Source: Methylobacterium sp.
GTDB taxonomy: Bacteria; Pseudomonadota; Alphaproteobacteria; Rhizobiales; Beijerinckiaceae
Assembly: GCA_020252865.1 (NCBI GenBank)
Contig: JADCCH010000197.1
Coordinates: 1-7,666 of the forward strand
Direction: 5' to 3'
DNA: 7,666 bases
Below are positions 6,438 to 7,666 of this stretch, in pieces. Each line of letters opens with the position of its first letter. Positions within the stretch are counted from its first letter, which is position 1. The position numbers and the translations under genes were made by a program. The notes under the pieces are model-generated. The model was not told where the DNA came from, did no database searches, and saw only the letters and a program-made list of their open reading frames with translations.

Positions 6438-7058
6438 TCAGCCCTTCAGCACGTTAAGGCTGGCGATCGTCGTATCGGCGTTCAGCCGATAGACCAGCGG
6501 CACGCCGGTATCGAGCTCGCGCGCGAGGATCTCATCGGGCGTGAGGCCCTCCATCGCCATGATGAGCGCGCGCAGGCTGTTGCCATGGGCGGCCACCAGC
6601 GTGCGCTTGCCCGCCATGACCTGCGGCAGGATGCGGTGGATATAGTAGGGCAGCACGCGCGCGGCGGTGTCCTTCAGGCTCTCGCCGCCCGGCGGGGGCA
6701 CATCATAGGAGCGGCGCCAGATATGCACCTGCTCCTCGCCCCATTTTGCGCGGGCATCGTCCTTGTTCAGGCCGGAAAGCTCGCCGTAATCGCGCTCGTT
6801 CAGCGCAAGATCGCGGATCGTCTCCAGGCCGGGCTGGCCGAGTTCGCCGAGGATGAGCCGGCAGGTATGCTGCGCGCGGACAAGATCGGAGGTGAAGGCG
6901 ATATCGAAGCCGATACCCCTGGCCTTGAGCCGCTGCCCGGCAGCCCTCGCCTCGCCCACGCCTTTCTCGGTGAGGTCCGGGTCCTTCCAGCCGGTGAACA
7001 GGTTCTTGAGGTTCCAGTCGCTCTGGCCATGACGGCAGAGCACGAGCAGGCGATCCAT
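6438..7058 (-). CDS. gpmA: 2,3-bisphosphoglycerate-dependent phosphoglycerate mutase
   Basis: GpmA interconverts 3- and 2-phosphoglycerate through a phosphohistidine intermediate in glycolysis and gluconeogenesis. The 206-residue product has the histidine phosphatase fold. [20 protein letters not shown] (5-24) holds the phosphorylated His10; [11 protein letters not shown] includes Arg61; [14 protein letters not shown] (86-99) includes the acid/base Glu88; and [12 protein letters not shown] carries the second catalytic His158. The length fits the short form common in Hyphomicrobiales, lacking insertions present in the roughly 250-residue enterobacterial enzyme. An in-frame ATG at 7064 and a longer frame from 7115 exist. 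The ATG at 7058 is preferred because AAGGA (minus strand, 7072-7068) is 9 nt upstream and the family starts just before LVLVRHG. Cys8 replaces the more usual Val or Arg of the first strand and is not catalytic. The gene is last in the dapB-small protein-gpmA group, with a terminator 23 nt beyond its stop. Confidence 0.95.
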   Translation of the reverse strand: MDRLLVLCRHGQSDWNLKNLFTGWKDPDLTEKGVGEARAAGQRLKARGIGFDIAFTSDLVRAQHTCRLILGELGQPGLETIRDLALNERDYGELSGLNKDDARAKWGEEQVHIWRRSYDVPPPGGESLKDTAARVLPYYIHRILPQVMAGKRTLVAAHGNSLRALIMAMEGLTPDEILARELDTGVPLVYRLNADTTIASLNVLKG

Positions 7059-7085
7059 GATCATTGGTCCTTGTTTATTCTGGTC

Positions 7086-7130
7086 GCATGCTTTTCGCGA
7101 TGAACCGGATTCCACTTCATCGCAGCATGC
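7086..7130. repeat. Palindromic intergenic repeat of Hyphomicrobiales type
   Basis: The core arms GCGATGAA (7097-7104) and TTCATCGC (7116-7123) are perfect inverse complements around CCGGATTCCAC. GCATGC flanks the core on both sides (7086-7091 and 7125-7130), with 5 nt and 1 nt to the core. This layout (GCATG, TTTTCGCG, A-rich arm, ACCGG, TTCCCACTT, complementary arm, GCATG) matches from memory a dispersed intergenic palindrome common in Bradyrhizobium, Methylobacterium and relatives. It fills most of the 79-nt gap between the small membrane gene and gpmA. As RNA it would be a stable stem-loop. Confidence 0.7.
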
Positions 7131-7137
7131 TCTGGGC

Positions 7138-7314
7138 TTACTTGGGTGGAAACAGCCGGCGGATCGCCAGCAGCGTCAGGTGGATGCCGACAAAGCCCCC
7201 GAGAATGGCAAAGGCGAAATCGATCCCCGCCAGCCGATCCAGCGCAAGGTAGCAGCCGAAGCCCACCGTCACCGCAATGGTGTAGACGAGATATTCCCGG
7301 ACGATGGGGTTCAT
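7138..7314 (-). CDS. Small two-helix membrane protein, unknown function
   Basis: This 58-residue frame starts with ATG at 7314 and ends with TAA at 7138. It is not a recognised family to me. The sequence starts [20 protein letters not shown], giving a first hydrophobic helix (about 8-23, ending CYLAL). A short polar loop (DRLAGID) follows, then a second hydrophobic helix (about 32-51: [19 protein letters not shown]) and a basic tail RRLFPPK. A helical-hairpin inner-membrane protein is the straightforward reading; by the positive-inside rule the C-terminus is probably cytoplasmic. It begins 1 nt after the dapB stop (TGA-C-ATG), so translation is very likely coupled to dapB, and gpmA follows 79 nt later. 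Evidence for being real is the tight coupling, the clean two-segment hydrophobicity and codon use like its neighbours. There is no separate Shine-Dalgarno that I would call strong. Confidence 0.7.
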   Translation of the reverse strand: MNPIVREYLVYTIAVTVGFGCYLALDRLAGIDFAFAILGGFVGIHLTLLAIRRLFPPK

Positions 7315-7315
7315 G

Positions 7316-7666
7316 TCAGGCCTCGATGCCGAGAACGTCGCTCATGGAATAGAAGCCCGAGCGGCCATGCGCCCAGCCCCAGAGCGCGGCTTTCACCGCG
7401 CCTTGCGCGAAGAGCCCGCGATCCTCGGCGATGTGGCGCAACTCGATGCGCTCGCCATTGCCGGCGAGGATCACCGTATGGTCGCCCACCACCGTGCCGC
7501 CGCGCAGCGCCTGGAAGCCGATCGTGCCATCCACGCGTGCGCCGGTATGGCCGTCCCGCGCCCGCACGGCCGCTTGAGAGAGCGAGACGCCCCGGCCTTT
7601 CGCGGCCGCCTCGCCGAGCAGGAGCGCGGTGCCCGAGGGCGCATCCACCTTCATGCGGTGATGCAT
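7316..7666 (-). CDS. dapB: 4-hydroxy-tetrahydrodipicolinate reductase, 3' part only
   Basis: DapB reduces hydroxytetrahydrodipicolinate with NAD(P)H in the diaminopimelate/lysine pathway, which supplies peptidoglycan cross-links. The visible 116 residues form the C-terminal substrate-binding and tetramerisation domain. [20 protein letters not shown] carries the HHxxxK catalytic motif (His2 and Lys6 here, corresponding to His159 and Lys163 in E. coli) and the PSGTA loop that binds substrate. Then come [20 protein letters not shown], the strand [13 protein letters not shown], and the helix [15 protein letters not shown]. The N-terminal Rossmann domain lies beyond the right edge. The ATG at 7666 is internal to the gene (the family reads E-M-H-H), not a start. 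The stop TGA at 7318-7316 is 1 nt before the small membrane gene. Confidence 0.95.
   Translation of the reverse strand: MHHRMKVDAPSGTALLLGEAAAKGRGVSLSQAAVRARDGHTGARVDGTIGFQALRGGTVVGDHTVILAGNGERIELRHIAEDRGLFAQGAVKAALWGWAHGRSGFYSMSDVLGIEA

Noticed and set aside
6375..7103. A 242-codon plus-strand open frame opposite gpmA
   Set aside because: It begins in the terminator hairpin and is the reverse of gpmA, which has all its catalytic residues.
7316..7666. The dapB fragment read as a complete 116-residue gene starting at the ATG at 7666
   Set aside because: The ATG is the Met before the HHxxxK catalytic motif inside DapB; the nucleotide-binding domain lies beyond the window edge.

Overview
The window is a GC-rich, densely packed bacterial chromosome segment of housekeeping genes. 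Short intergenic gaps, the RsmI, GshB, GlnD and GrpE sequence types, a short-form cofactor-dependent phosphoglycerate mutase and a Hyphomicrobiales-style intergenic palindrome together suggest an alphaproteobacterium, probably of the order Hyphomicrobiales (Rhizobiales). I cannot name the genus. There are no tRNA or rRNA genes, CRISPR arrays, insertion sequences or phage genes, and nothing indicates horizontal transfer.

Layout. At the left edge, on the minus strand, lies the 5' part of a lipoprotein of the penicillin-binding-protein-activator (LpoA/YraM-like) type. A 240-bp divergent intergenic region follows, carrying two abutting inverted repeats. The plus-strand run is then rsmI (16S rRNA 2'-O-methyltransferase), yraN (predicted nuclease-fold protein), gshB (glutathione synthetase) and glnD (PII uridylyltransferase/uridylyl-removing enzyme), with gaps of 4 to 15 nt that suggest one transcript. 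After 83 nt, which contain a heat-shock-like promoter candidate and a small hairpin, comes grpE (DnaK nucleotide exchange factor). A strong hairpin separates grpE from the convergent minus-strand genes. Read in their own direction these are dapB (3' part only, at the right edge), a 58-residue two-helix membrane protein starting 1 nt after the dapB stop, and gpmA. A 45-bp palindromic intergenic repeat lies between the small gene and gpmA.

How the genes relate. The lpoA-like/rsmI/yraN neighbourhood is the same association seen in gammaproteobacteria. gshB and glnD are 4 nt apart and both touch glutamate/glutamine metabolism, though this may be coincidence of operon structure. grpE probably has its own stress promoter. 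dapB (lysine and peptidoglycan precursor synthesis) and gpmA (glycolysis) are neighbours in many Hyphomicrobiales.

I see no clearly new system. The items most worth a second look are the unannotated small membrane protein, the candidate heat-shock promoter overlapping the glnD stop codon, the palindromic repeat with compensating arm changes, and the tandem inverted repeats upstream of rsmI.
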